Source: Urechis unicinctus (Eukaryota > Annelida > Polychaeta > Xenopneusta > Urechidae). Taken from it: DNA of 64,000 bases. Under the pieces are notes generated by a model. That model was not told where the DNA came from and did no database searches. It was given only the letters and a program-made list of their open reading frames with translations. The stretch spans positions 6,000,871 to 6,064,870 of the forward strand of contig CM067349.1 in assembly GCA_034190875.2 (NCBI GenBank). The letters are read 5' to 3'. Each line of letters begins with the position of its first letter. Positions within the stretch are counted from its first letter, which is position 1. Position numbers and translations under genes: made by a program. Below, piece after piece: positions 1 to 13,555 of this stretch.

Positions 1-1254
1 TAACTGCCAATATTTCACAGCCTTACACCCTGCTCTAGAAGAAAGCAGTTGCTGTCGTTGACATATCGAGTTTAAGTAAATGTTCTGAAAAAGAGAAGAC
101 GTTTTATGATAACATTAATCGGATTTTAATGCGCCTAAAATGCATTGAATCCACACAATCATATTGCCTTATGACGCTGACGAGGAACACCACCTACATA
201 CAAGGTCTTTAGTATAGTACCGATACAGAAGATTCAGACGCGACATCTTGTTTAGGATTCTTATAGCCAGTGATGAACGCCCTGGGGTACCACCATTCAA
301 GTCGTTATGTCGTTGATCCTCCAAGCCAGGGCGAGAAATGGGAAGGCCTCCTGGGAGGTCGTTACATTGCTCGTGTTCCTCTAAGCCTCACAATTCAGCC
401 CCAGCCTCAGGCTGCTGCGTTATATACAGAGATATGTCAACGGGTGATGTCATGTCCAGGACAATATGTGGTTGCTATCAACACTTCTATGGTGATTTGC
501 TTTGATTGCTTACATATTTGTTAATGATATAGGGATATGTTTGCTAGCTTTAGTTGGGTATGCACACCTGACCTATCAGTTTTCCGTTTTATTTCAACTG
601 GTGTGTTACAGTTCATTCCACTTCAATGATAAGTCGTCCTTGACACCTCAGCTGATAAGTGAACAGCTTTCATGGCGACGGAAGGCTCGATTAAGCGGCA
701 TCAGATGATGTATGGGACAGCCGCTGTCAGTATTTTTCAGGGATAAAATGGAGGCTTTTCATAAAGATTTGCAACACATCTGAATATACAACCATTGTGG
801 ATGAGTGATGTCTTCACAAACGCTATGCCTTACATTTGCCAGATATGAGAATAATTCACTTAGTAGCTACCGATGCGTATGCATGCTATTATAATGAACA
901 AGTTGATATTTGCCATTGATATTTGCTTTACGATGCCAGTACAATAGATTATTCCATGATGTGATAGCCAGAGGAACAGCACTCATGACATTCTTCATCA
1001 GCAGCCATGGCTGAATTTTATTATAGCAAAGCGAAGGAGGAAAATTAAGACAGAGGATCAAGGCGATCCAGACATATGGAAGCAGGGATCGACGATGGGT
1101 CGTTTAGGGGGTAGTCCTTTCAGGATTGCATGAACAAGTTTGTCTTAGAGGTAAGAGAAAAGAAATTACTTTATAAGAAGCGGAAAAGTATCTTTCAACC
1201 CAGACATCTTGCTGGTTGCTGATCGCAATGTGCTGAACATTATTGATAGAAGCG
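1..1254. other. No recognised gene; one weak coding-like ORF
   Basis: I see no family I recognise here. An open frame at 270-524 (plus) has rather balanced base composition and begins soon after an AG at a possible acceptor near 268, so it could be part of an exon whose partners lie outside the window. It has no motif I can name. The minus-strand frame at 867-1061 is short and unsupported. Confidence 0.35.
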
Positions 1255-1612
1255 GTTTGGTGATAGCCGCCATGGTATATCACGCCGTTTGGTGATAGCC
1301 GCCATGGTATATCACGCAGTTTGGTGATAGCCGCAATGGTATATCACGCAGTTTGGTGATAGCCGCCATGGTATATCACGCCGTTTGGTGATAGCGGCCA
1401 TGGTATATCACGCCGTTTGGTGATAGCGGCCATGGTATATCACGCCGTTTGGTGATAGCCGCCATGGTATATCACGCAGTTTGGTGATAGCCGCCATGGT
1501 ATATCACGCCGTTTGGTGATAGCCGCCATGGTATATCACGCGGTTTGGTGATAGCCGCCATGGTATATCACGCGGTTTGGTGATAGCCGCCATGGTATAT
1601 CACGCCGTTTTA
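1255..1612. repeat. 32-bp minisatellite, about 11 units
   Basis: Head-to-tail copies of a 32-bp unit begin at 1255, 1287, 1319 and so on, differing mainly at one or two positions (cacgcc, cacgca or cacgcg at the unit end). Each unit has GTGATA and TATCAC arms around a central CCATGG, so each can fold on itself. It is not coding in any convincing way. Confidence 0.95.
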
Positions 1613-2208
1613 GTCGTCAATAACTATGCCATCTTTAACTGTCGCAGTTGGTAAGCGATTGGTTCACACCGTGTTGTAACGCTCGATAATTGTTAGGTCC
1701 TCTGTAAACCTTCCATTAACCGCATAAGAGGGTGGTCAACATGGACACCTGTTGCAGCTACACAAGCAAATGAATGACCTCTCTAAGTCAAAGTGTGCAT
1801 CGGTGAGGCGGAATTGAGCATGTGTTGCTGGATTTGCTGTGGTAGATATATTTGTAAATAATTGTTGAGCCGCCCAGGAGTAGACATTAATCGTAGGAGG
1901 TATATTCGCTAAACAGTGTTCAGAAAGTACTACCCGAGGTCTTGCATCAGTGATGACTAGGCATTGTTGTGCAATCTATCGCTATGCAAACCTAACGATT
2001 AACTTAAGTGCACATTGTCCTTGCTCCTCTGTTCTTGTACAGATATATTTATTTGGATTGACTGCTGAGGAGAGATTGCAGTATTAAGACTAATCTGCCC
2101 AGGGTATAGTTTATATATGGGTGAAACAATAAGAGTTTGGCAATGTGTGTTAGCACCGTTCCTTCAATGACGTCTTACAGCTCTCAGGCCAGGTACCTGG
2201 GGCCGTAT
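1613..2208. other. Non-coding spacer, nothing recognised
   Basis: Unique-looking AT-rich sequence between the minisatellite and the foldback element. I find no gene, splice signal set or repeat in it. Confidence 0.4.
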
Positions 2209-4541
2209 CCATAAAGAATCTAAACTTGAGTCGTCTTAACATGAGTCGGCGTGCTGAGCTAAGTCGGTGAACTCAAGTGTATCCACAAAACAAATTGTTA
2301 GCGAACTCACCTGAGACCGCCAGCTCAAGGCTTGCAAACAGCCAAAAACGATAAGTGGCTATAGTTTCACTCATGTACCTCGCGATCATATTTTATCTCT
2401 GTGTTCATTAGACAGAAAATGGAATAAAGTGGCAAAGAATGGTCGATTTAGACGGAGGAATGGAAGTGGTCTAGTCTGACTATTTTATATAATAAAGTCT
2501 AGACCTAGTAGGGTCTAGTAGTCTACTGTCGTTATCAACTTATCGTTTATCAAAACAAAGTAAAAAGGAATAGTCTTTAAACCGGTTGTTTATGAATATG
2601 TCACTCACCTTAATTCAATCCGACTGTACAAAATTTTATGGTATCATGTATAGTATACGGTGATATCAGGTATAATATACGAATTTCAATATATTCTCAG
2701 CAATCTACGGCACTGTAAATGTAATGATTGTTATCCATGATTCATGAACATGACCACAACACCAGCGGCACGATGAACCATTGTTTCTTATGGAGACGAT
2801 TTGCAAACTGGCTAGCTCTTATAATCGGCAATATAATCACGGCTAATCCACACGATTGGGAAATAATTCCATCGACCATGCTTGCACTAATAACATTATT
2901 TTTCCACGATGAATACAAACAATCCTTGTTGAGTTTTGTTGTTTGACAGTCCGTTGGAATTCGCGCGTTACTGGGTCACTGCGCGTCATTAGACTATGAC
3001 GTGTCGTTGTATTTGACGTATAAAGTTTTTTTTATCGCAAAATAACCCTTGTCGTTGGTGTGCTTTGGGGGCACTTTCAATATCTGCCATTTTATCATGA
3101 AGTGGATTTATATATTGTACTTGGCACCTGCTTTCTTATATTCAATCTTTTCGAAATGTGAATCTTGGCGCCGTTGTTTTGATTAAGTTCGCTAAAACTT
3201 TTCCAAGAAATGCTTTTACACATCTAAATAAGAACATGGATGTTCTTTCAATGAAAACTCCCATCATCAGCCGTCCGTTTTTTTTATGACACACTAATGA
3301 TTATCGGGATATTTGAACGATTTACGCAGCAAGTTTTTTCGTAAAAACGAAGCGGGGAATTCTTCATAAACAATGTTTATCGTTTAGGAGAGGCCGTTGT
3401 TGTTTCCTAGAAAGCGACGCAGCTTGCAGCATAGCTCCGAATTAGGAGTTTTTTGCGGGGTAATCTGAGTGGATGGGAGTTTCCAAATGAATAGAATATC
3501 CATTCACGAATGGTCATGTTACAGATAAATTTCTTAAACTTTATTAATCAAAACAACGGCGCCAAGATTCACATTTCGTAAGATTGAATATAAGAAAAGC
3601 AGGTGCCAAGCCTACAAGTATATAAATCCACTTCATGATAAAATGGCAGATATTGAAAGTGCCCCCAAAGCACACCAACGACAAGGGTTATTTTGCGATA
3701 AAAAAAACTTTATACGTCAAATACAACGACACGTCATAGTCTAATGACGCGCAGTGACCCAGTAACGCGCGAATTCCAACGGACTGTCAAACAGCAAAAC
3801 TCAACAAGGATTGTTTGTATTCATCGTGGAAAAATAATGTTTATTAGTGCAAGCATGGTCGATGGAATTATTTCCCAATCGTGTGGATTAGCCGTGATTA
3901 TATTGCCGATTATAAGAGCTAGCCAGTTTGCAAATCGTCTCCATAAGAAACAATGGTTCATCGTGCCGCTGGCGTTGTGGTCATGTTCATGGATAACAAT
4001 CATTACATTTACAGTGCCGTAGATTGCTGAGAATATATTGAAATTCGTATATTATACCTGATATCACCGTATATTATACTTGATACCATAAAATATTGTA
4101 CAGTCGGATTGAATAAAGGTGAGTGACATATTCATAAACAACCGGTTTAAAGACTATTCCTTTATTACTTTGTTACTTTGTTTTGATAAACGATAAGTTG
4201 ATAACGACAGTAGACTACTAGACCCTACTAGGTCTAGACTTTATTATATGCGGATGTAATAGTCAGACTAGACCACTTGAGAAATATCGTCTAAATCGAC
4301 CATTCTTTGCCACTTTATTCCATTTTCTGTCTAATGAACACAGAGACAAACTATGATCGCGAAGGCATAACTATAGCCAATAATCGTTTTTTTGGCTGTT
4401 TGCCAGCCTTGAGCTGGCGGTCTCAGCTGAGTTCGCTAAACAATTTGTTTTGTGGATACGCTTGAGTTCGCGACTCAGCTTATTACGCCGACTCAGTTAA
4501 GGTATTGACTGAGTTAAGGATCTTGTAGGATACGGCCCCTT
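2209..4541. mobile_element. Foldback-type element with arms of about 1.05 kb
   Basis: The left arm (about 2209-3274) is repeated as its reverse complement at about 3466-4541, leaving a spacer of about 190 bp. The outer ends read ggggccgtatcc on the left and ggatacggcccc on the right, so the inverted repeat runs to the tips. The arms differ by scattered substitutions and small indels. Each arm contains the same short frame (2728-2946 plus, 3821-4003 minus), which is a consequence of the symmetry and has no recognised domain. No transposase is visible, so this is either a non-autonomous foldback/long-TIR DNA element or two head-to-head copies. I did not find a convincing target-site duplication. 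A related terminus occurs at 58800-58882. Confidence 0.8.
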
Positions 4542-6820
4542 ATTCGCTATGACAAAAACTGAAGAGTATCATTGTACAATATACCGATTTGATAATTTTC
4601 AAAGTTGTCGTGGAATAAGGTCACTTGGATTTTACTAGATAAGTAGAGTGGTTTATTTAGTGCGCGTATGGAGAGTACCAGAAACAAGGGTACACCGCCG
4701 GAACATGGCCTATTTCAAATTGCAAATATCGCATTAGATATCCTCACTGGAAGTCAATACACACGTTGACTTTTTATAAGAAAGTGAATTTGTGATATAT
4801 GCTGTGCTAAGGAATTATGTGATCAATTACCCATAAAAATTTCAGGAAAGCTATTGCCATCGGAACTTCGTTATAGTTATAGTTCATAAACGTCACACCT
4901 CTCATCAGTCGTCACAATGTATAATTTTTTATCACTACAAAAGTGTCGTCCATTTACAAACGGGCGTTTGCATCATTCAGTTTCAAAACGGGAGGCTTCA
5001 TCCTGCATGTGAAATAATGATACGATTGCTTCAAAAAAAATTGCGCAAAAGCGCTTGATATTGCCAGACTCATCGGTCAACTACTATTGATCTGCCCCAG
5101 CTTTTCCATTTCACCTTAGTCAACCTGATGGTCAATGGCTTTTGTTTGTAATGTAATCAAGGGACCCATTTCACCGCCTATGATTACCCTGTCATTCTGT
5201 GACTCACTAATCTCACTCCCAGCATTTAAATATTGACGGGCCGGCGGCGATTCTGTATAGACCATCCCAACATTACGCGATAATTCTGGTGTGTGACGTG
5301 TACTTTACCAAGGTTATGAAGTCCACTAACTGACGTGTGACTTTCACCACTCCGCCATCTGAGGCTCAGGATTATACCCTGTAATTGACTAGCCCAAAAT
5401 TTATAATGTCTCTCATTGCAATGTATAGAGTGAAAGAGGAAAACTATGATGCCGCAGCTTAGCACGAATTACGACTACTACTTTTGTAAGTTCCCTGGGT
5501 ATAGAAGTTTACCATTGTTTCTATAATTTGCACCCGATTGGTCGAAAATACGTATGTTCCAAAGTAACATCCCGCCGAGTGACGTAACTTTGATATTAGT
5601 CAATCAACAAGCATGTACTCAAATAGTAATATTATTTGCAATTGTGGCATCATATTTGACTGTTCTATCACAGTGTGCTTGTGGTGTTTTTCATGAGGCG
5701 TTTACACCTGTCGAGATCACTGTCTACACTGTGCCATTTGATAGGTTGACTCAGTGTTTAATGCTTTAAAATGAGCATAGAACCGTAGGATACAGATACC
5801 AGTGTGGGATCTGTTTATCGTTTTAATTCATCGTCGCTCTCAGCCATAAAGAATAATCTTATTGACCAAAGAGAACCGTCAGTTGAACAGCCTTGAGCAG
5901 GTGATATTCACTGATGCAGTAAATCTCTATCTAACAAGCAGGGCTTATGATCAAGTTTTGGATAGTATGAAACACTTAATCTTGTATCAATACAATAAGC
6001 AGCCAGTGCAGCATCTCCTAATTAAATTAACATATACATTGCAGTTCCATGCTGTCTTGCATGGTACTTGTACGGAGATTTAAGGTTAGTTCACGCCATG
6101 AATGACTCAAGATGCCACACTGACTCGTCAAAGATCCCATGAGAGAATCAAACCGGGACAGAAAGCTTATAGTCAGAAGGTGCACGCAAAAAACGTCCAT
6201 TAACGTGTCAAATGGAACACACCGAGAATAAACCAGAATTCCAGTGAAATCGAAACATCACCACTCATATACGTACATCTAATCGATGCGGATGTAAAAT
6301 CATCAGCAAGTGAGAAATATCCCTGAGTAGACTGTTTTAGCCTTATTTGTGGGCGTAACACTGAATCCTGAACACAAGAACGAGGTGATTACAACATTTA
6401 CCCAATAAACAGCACTCAACAAGTGTCACGATTCATAAACAAACAGCAATATTACGTTAAGTTAATTTCCTTTGATAATCGCCGTAGACAAGCGACATGG
6501 CATTATTATGCAATCAATTATCTGGTATTGCTCTGAGAGCAGGATATTGTAGCAAATTAGGGTTAAGCCATCTATGCAACCTGACACTTTATCATTGTAC
6601 AATGTATTTGAAATTTTCAAATTTTTCTGAATCTGCTTCGGTCAGTTGGTGGTTACAAAACAGTTAGCATATTAAACAGGTCACGTGATTAGTTTGATAA
6701 AAACAGCCTATTTCAAATTGCAGCTCAAACTATCCTCACGATATATATACACGCACATAAAGGCTATAAGAAAGTGAATGCATGCAACAGGTGCTTCTAT
6801 TAATCTCTAACAATGTCCCA
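4542..6820. repeat. Diverged old copy of the 1.7-kb repeat sequence, otherwise non-coding
   Basis: Segments match the later tandem monomer only loosely: caggaaagctattg recurs near 4850, and the stretch around 5285-5350 resembles 7210-7290 (shared gtgtgacgtgtactttacca). The region leading into the array, from about 6585, also resembles 4565-4615. This looks like an older duplication of the same locus that has accumulated many changes. I see no intact gene; short frames at 5226-5465, 5554-5769 and 5862-6083 have no recognisable features. Confidence 0.5.
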
Positions 6821-8068
6821 CAGGAAAGCTATTGTAGCGGAAGGGTGTATACACCAACGTCACACTGTGATCATCAGGCATTTTCACAATGGCACTTTTA
6901 TCGACAAAAAGTTACTCAAACAATTACAAAGGCGTATGTATGCCTTGCAAAACGGGAGGCTTCATCCTGCAAGTCGAAATAAAACTGATATTATCAGCGT
7001 GAAAGCAAAAGCTCTGGGACGGCGGGAAACATTGGCAATACTGCCATTATTGGTAAGATATTCTGCTGTTAGAACTGTAGCCGATATTTGTACTGATTGG
7101 ATTAGCTAACAACATGTCATCAGACGCTATGATTTTCAGGTCATTCTGTCGAGGTTCACTCCTTGCTTTGTACAGCATTGACGGGCCTCTTCAACCCGGT
7201 CACATACTGTATAATTTCTGGTGTGTGACGTGTACTTTACCAACGGTTTATCGTCCCACTAAACTGACGTGTGACTTACTGGCATGTGTTAGAAGAGGGT
7301 CAGGATATGGTCTAATCATTGCTTCCCAAAATTTACTTGTCCTCTTAGTATCTGAAGAGACGCCTCGTCTGTGGGTGGGAAGGCACCAGGTCTTATGTGC
7401 CGTCAGCCTAAATCACAATTATAATGACATAAAAGACATCATGGGAGTTAAACAAATCTAGTTTATTAACTCTTGGTGATGTGGTCCCGTTATTTAGCGA
7501 CCTGAGGATGGGAAATGTGGGAATGACAGGTCTTGTTAGGAACGTCATCATTTGCCAGCCTGCTAACATTCGTTTTTCATATTTCAACTTCAACTGATTA
7601 CGAGGTGAACACATTTGTGGTCGAGTTTATTGAGCTGAGCAATTGATCTTGTCATTGCCGAGCAGTGCCAATAGGGTGATTACAGCTTTGGACAGGTTAT
7701 GGCACAGCAGAAGCGAATTCTGTGGCAATGTGTGTACATATTTGTGCGTCATGTGTGTGTATGTGTGCGTGTGAGGGTGTGTTTGTATGTGTGGGTGTTA
7801 GTTAGCGTGAGTGCGTTCAGATGTATGTATTAATGTTAGTGAGTACATTCTTCAGTGAATGCCTTGGTGATAGTAGGTATGATGAAGTGTTCGCCTGTTG
7901 CCAGGTGTGCATAAACGTGTGGGTAGCAGTTCCGTCTAATCAACGCATTAACTAACGCTGCTTGCTGCGTATACTTCATGAATAATAGAATTCTTTGGTG
8001 ATGTTTTATGTCTTTACCTGTGCACTCTCCAGCATTTTGAACCATCTTCAAGTTCTAATGTTGCTCGA

Positions 8069-8427
8069 TGTCATAAGAGGCGACTAATAGGGGGCAACCT
8101 GTTGGCCGTGGGTTGCGACTCGTGTCGGTGAACAATGGGATCCAAGTGGTTGAGTGGAGCGGTCCTTTTTTAGGGCCGTATCTGCAACACACTACACTGG
8201 CCCGGATTTCGCCTAGACGAGAGGCTGGAATGGCCTGGTCCAGTCAATCGGCTGGTGGTGACTTGCCCTAGGATAATCGTTTCCATTTTCATCTTTTCCA
8301 TCTCCATTTTCATTTATCCTAGAAGGCGGCTGCTTAATCAGGTCAATCCTATCTATGAACCTTTCTTGGCACCATATAACACATCAGTGTTGGTGTGCCG
8401 TTAAACCCTATACTCACTCACTCACTC
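8069..8427 (+). mobile_element. SINE-like element with ACTC tail, monomer 1
   Basis: This starts near tgtcataagaggcgac and ends in repeated ACTC after gttaaaccctatactc. The same sequence occurs in the other three monomers and, reversed and with a longer head, at 47611-48022, where it is bounded by a target duplication. The copies in the array lack the 5' head seen there, so they are 5'-truncated or diverged. Confidence 0.75.
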
Positions 8428-9777
8428 TAATGTTTCTGCTATGTGTTCCTCTGTTGTGATTGCTTATACCGCTGTGCTAGGATCACAGATCGGCTGGTAT
8501 TCATGACGCGTTCATGGGATATCATAACGTACAGGAAAGCTATTGTAGCGGCAGGGTGTATACACCAACGTCACACTGTGATGATCAGGCATTTTCACAT
8601 TGGCACTTTTATCGACAAAAAGTTACTCAAACAATTACAAAGGCGTATGTATGCCTTGCAAAACGGGAGGCTTCATCAGTCGAAATAAAAACTGATATTA
8701 TCAGCGTGAAAGCAAAAGCTCTGGGACGGCGGGAAACATTGGCAATACTGCCATTATTGGTAAGATATTCTGCTGTTAGAACTGTAGCCGATATTTGTAC
8801 TGATTGGATTAGCTAACAACATGTCATCAGACGCTATAATTTTCAGGTCATTCTGTCGAGGTTCACTCCTTGCTTTGTACAGCATTGACGGGCCTCTTCA
8901 ACCCGGTCACATACTGTATAATTTCTAGTGAGTGACGTGTACTTTTCCAACGGTTTATCGTCCCACTAAACTGACGTGTGACTTACTGGCATGTGTTAGA
9001 AGAGGGTCAGGATATGGTCTAATCATTGCTTCCCAAAATTTACTTGTCCTCTTAATATCTGAAGAGACGCCTCGTCTGTGGGTGGGAAGGCACCAGGTCT
9101 TATGTGCCGTCAGCCTAAATCACAATTATAATGACATAAAAGACACATCATGGGAGTTAAACAAATCTAGTTTATTAACTCTTGGTGATGTGGTCCCGTT
9201 ATTTAGCGACCTGAGGATGGGAAATGTGGGAATGACAGGTCTTGTTAGGAACGTCATCATTTGCCAGCCTGCTAACATTCGTTTTTCATATTTCAACTTC
9301 AACTGATTACGAGGTGAACACATTTGTGGTCGAGTTTATTGAGCTGAGCAATTGATCTTGTCATTGCCGAGCAGTGCCAATAGGGTGATTACAGCTTTGG
9401 ACAGGTTATGGCACAGCAGAAGCGAATTCTGTGGCAATGTGTGTACATATTTGTGCGTCATGTGTGTGTATGTGTGCGTGTGAGGGTGTGTTTGTATGTG
9501 TGGGTGTTAGTTAGCGTGAGTGCGTTCAGATGTATGTATTAATGTTAGTGAGTACATTCTTCAGTGAATGCCTTGGTGATAGTAGGTATGATGAAGTGTT
9601 CGCCTGTTGCCAGGTGTGCATAAACGTGTGGGTAGCAGTTCCGTCTAATCAACGCATTAACTAACGCTGCTTGCTGCGTATACTTCATGAATAATAGAAT
9701 TCTTTGGTGATGTTTTATGTCTTTACCTGTGCACTCTCCAGCATTTTGAACCATCTTCAAGTTCTAATGTTGCTCGA

Positions 9778-10136
9778 TGTCATAAGAGGCGACTGATAGG
9801 GGGCAACCTGTTGGCCGTGGGTTGCGACTCGTGTCGGTGAACAATGGGATCCAAGTGGTTGAGTGGAGCGGTCCTTTTTTAGGGCCGTATCTGCAACACA
9901 CTACTCTGGCCCGGATTTCGCCTAGACGAGAGGCTGGAATGGCCTGGTCCAGTCAATCGGCTGGTGGTGACTTGCCCTAGGATAATCGTTTCCATTTTTA
10001 TCTTTTCCATCTCCATTTTCATTTATCCTAGAAGGCGGCTGCTTAATCAGGTCAATCCTATCTATGAACCTTTCTTGGCACCATATAACACATCAGTGTT
10101 GGTGTGCCGTTAAACCCTATACTCACTCACTCACTC
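9778..10136 (+). mobile_element. SINE-like element with ACTC tail, monomer 2
   Basis: Same element as in monomer 1, amplified together with the tandem unit rather than inserted independently, because its position inside the monomer is identical. Confidence 0.75.
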
Positions 10137-11492
10137 TAATGTTTCTGCTATGTGTTCCTCTGTTGTGATTGCTTATACCGCTGTGCTAGGATCACAGATC
10201 GGCTGGTATTCATGACGCGTTCATGGGATATCATAACGTACAGGAAAGCTATTGTAGCGGCAGGGTGTATACACCAACGTCACACTGTGATCATCAGGCA
10301 TTTTCACATTGGCACTTTTATCGACAAAAAGTTACTCAAACAATTACAAAGGCGTATGTATGCCTTGCAAAACGGGAGGCTTCATCCTGCAAGTCGAAAT
10401 AAAACTGATATTATCAGCGTGAAAGCAAAAGCTCTGGGACGGCGGGAAACATTGGCAATACTGCCATTATTGGTAAGATATTCTGCTGTTAGAACTGTAG
10501 CCGATATTTGTACTGATTGGATTAGCTAACAACATGTCATCAGACGCTATAATTTTCAGGTCATTCTGTCGAGGTTCACTCCTTGCTTTGTACAGCATTG
10601 ACGGGCCTCTTCAACCCGGTCACATACTGTATAATTTCTAGTGAGTGACGTGTACTTTTCCAACGGTTTATCGTCCCACTAAACTGACGTGTGACTTACT
10701 GGCATGTGTTAGAAGAGGGTCAGGATATGGTCTAATCATTGCTTCCCAAAATTTACTTGTCCTCTTAATATCTGAAGAGACGCCTCGTCTGTGGGTGGGA
10801 AGGCACCAGGTCTTATGTGCCGTCAGCCTAAATCACAATTATAATGACATAAAAGACACATCATGGGAGTTAAACAAATCTAGTTTATTAACTCTTGGTG
10901 ATGTGGTCCCGTTATTTAGCGACCTGAGGATGGGAAATGTGGGAATGACAGGTCTTGTTAGGAACGTCATCATTTGCCAGCCTGCTAACATTCGTTTTTC
11001 ATATTTCAACTTCAACTGATTACGAGGTGAACACATTTGTGGTCGAGTTTATTGAGCTGAGCAATTGATCTTGTCATTGCCGAGCAGTGCCAATAGGGTG
11101 ATTACAGCTTTGGACAGGTTATGGCACAGCAGAAGCGAATTCTGTGGCAATGTGTGTACATATTTGTGCGTCATGTGTGTGTATGTGTGCGTGTGAGGGT
11201 GTGTTTTTGTATGTGTGGGTGTTAGTTAGCGTGAGTGCGTTCAGATGTATGTATTAATGTTAGTGAGTACATTCTTCAGTGAATGCCTTGGTGATAGTAG
11301 GTATGATGAAGTGTTCGCCTGTTGCCAGGTGTGCATAAACGTGTGGGTAGCAGTTCCGTCTAATCAACGCATTAACTAACGCTGCTTGCTGCGTATACTT
11401 CATGAATAATAGAATTCTTTGGTGATGTTTTATGTCTTTACCTGTGCACTCTCCAGCATTTTGAACCATCTTCAAGTTCTAATGTTGCTCGA

Positions 11493-11850
11493 TGTCATAA
11501 GAGGCGACTATAGGGGGCAACCTGTTGGCCGTGGGTTGCGACTCGTGTCGGTGAACAATGGGATCCAAGTGGTTGAGTGGAGCGGTCCTTTTTTAGGGCC
11601 GTATCTGCAACACACTACTCTGGCCCGGATTTCGCCTAGACGAGAGGCTGGAATGGCCTGGTCCAGTCAATCGGCTGGTGGTGACTTGCCCTAGGATAAT
11701 CGTTTCCATTTTTATCTTTTCCATCTCCATTTTCATTTATCCTAGAAGGCGGCTGCTTAATCAGGTCAATCCTATCTATGAACCTTTCTTGGCACCATAT
11801 AACACATCAGTGTTGGTGTGCCGTTAAACCCTATACTCACTCACTCACTC
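11493..11850 (+). mobile_element. SINE-like element with ACTC tail, monomer 3
   Basis: Same element at the same offset in the third monomer. Confidence 0.75.
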
Positions 11851-13205
11851 TAATGTTTCTGCTATGTGTTCCTCTGTTGTGATTGCTTATACCGCTGTGC
11901 TAGGATCACAGATCGGCTGGTATTCATGACGCGTTCATGGGATATCATAACGTACAGGAAAGCTATTGTAGCGGCAGGGTGTATACACCAACGTCACACT
12001 GTGATCATCAGGCATTTTCACATTGGCACTTTTATCGACAAAAAGTTACTCAAACAATTACAAAGGCGTATGTATGCCTTGCAAAACGGGAGGCTTCATC
12101 CTGCAAGTCGAAATAAAACTGATATTATCAGCGTGAAAGCAAAAGCTCTGGGACGGCGGGAAACATTGGCAATACTGCCATTATTGGTAAGATATTCTGC
12201 TGTTAGAACTGTAGCCGATATTTGTACTGATTGGATTAGCTAACAACATGTCATCAGACGCTATAATTTTCAGGTCATTCTGTCGAGGTTCACTCCTTGC
12301 TTTGTACAGCATTGACGGGCCTCTTCAACCCGGTCACATACTGTATAATTTCTAGTGAGTGACGTGTACTTTTCCAACGGTTTATCGTCCCACTAAACTG
12401 ACGTGTGACTTACTGGCATGTGTTAGAAGAGGGTCAGGATATGGTCTAATCATTGCTTCCCAAAATTTACTTGTCCTCTTAATATCTGAAGAGACGCCTC
12501 GTCTGTGGGTGGGAAGGCACCAGGTCTTATGTGCCGTCAGCCTAAATCACAATTATAATGACATAAAAGACACATCATGGGAGTTAAACAAATCTAGTTT
12601 ATTAACTCTTGGTGATGTGGTCCCGTTATTTAGCGACCTGAGGATGGGAAATGTGGGAATGACAGGTCTTGTTAGGAACGTCATCATTTGCCAGCCTGCT
12701 AACATTCGTTTTTCATATTTCAACTTCAACTGATTACGAGGTGAACACATTTGTGGTCGAGTTTATTGAGCTGAGCAATTGATCTTGTCATTGCCGAGCA
12801 GTGCCAATAGGGTGATTACAGCTTTGGACAGGTTATGGCACAGCAGAAGCGAATTCTGTGGCAATGTGTGTACATATTTGTGCGTCATGTGTGTGTATGT
12901 GTGCGTGTGAGGGTGTGTTTTGTATGTGTGGGTGTTAGTTAGCGTGAGTGCGTTCAGATGTATGTATTAATGTTAGTGAGTACATTCTTCAGTGAATGCC
13001 TTGGTGATAGTAGGTATGATGAAGTGTTCGCCTGTTGCCAGGTGTGCATAAACGTGTGGGTAGCAGTTCCGTCTAATCAACGCATTAACTAACGCTGCTT
13101 GCTGCGTATACTTCATGAATAATAGAATTCTTTGGTGATGTTTTATGTCTTTACCTGAGCACTCTCCAGCATTTTGAACCATCTTCAAGTTCTAATGTTG
13201 CTCGA

Positions 13206-13555
13206 TGTCGTAAGAGGTGACTAATAGGGGGCAACCTGTTGGCCGTGGGTTGCGACTCGTGTCGGTGAACAATGGGATCCAGGTGGTTGAGTGGAGCGGT
13301 CCTTTTGAGGGCCGTATCTGCAACACACTACTATGGCCCGGATTTCGCCTAGACGAGAGGCTGGAATGGCCTGGTCCAGTCAATCGGCTGGTGGTGACTT
13401 GCCCTAGGATAATCGTTTCCATTTTTATCTTTTCCATCTCCATTTACATTTATCCTAGAAGGCGGCTGCTTAATCAGGTCAATCCTATCTATGAACCTTT
13501 CTTGGCACCATATAACACATCAGTGTTGGTGTGCCGTTAAACCCTATACTCACTC
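13206..13555 (+). mobile_element. SINE-like element with ACTC tail, monomer 4
   Basis: Same element in the last monomer; its tail is shorter by two ACTC units, and it has a few private substitutions, including tcgtaagaggtgac near its start. Confidence 0.75.

Noticed and set aside
1255..1612. CRISPR-like appearance of regularly repeated units
   Set aside because: Units are contiguous without unique spacers, and the window is clearly from an animal nuclear genome.
2728..4022. Mirror-image short frames with the same peptide on opposite strands
   Set aside because: Produced by the inverted arms of the foldback element; no known domain.
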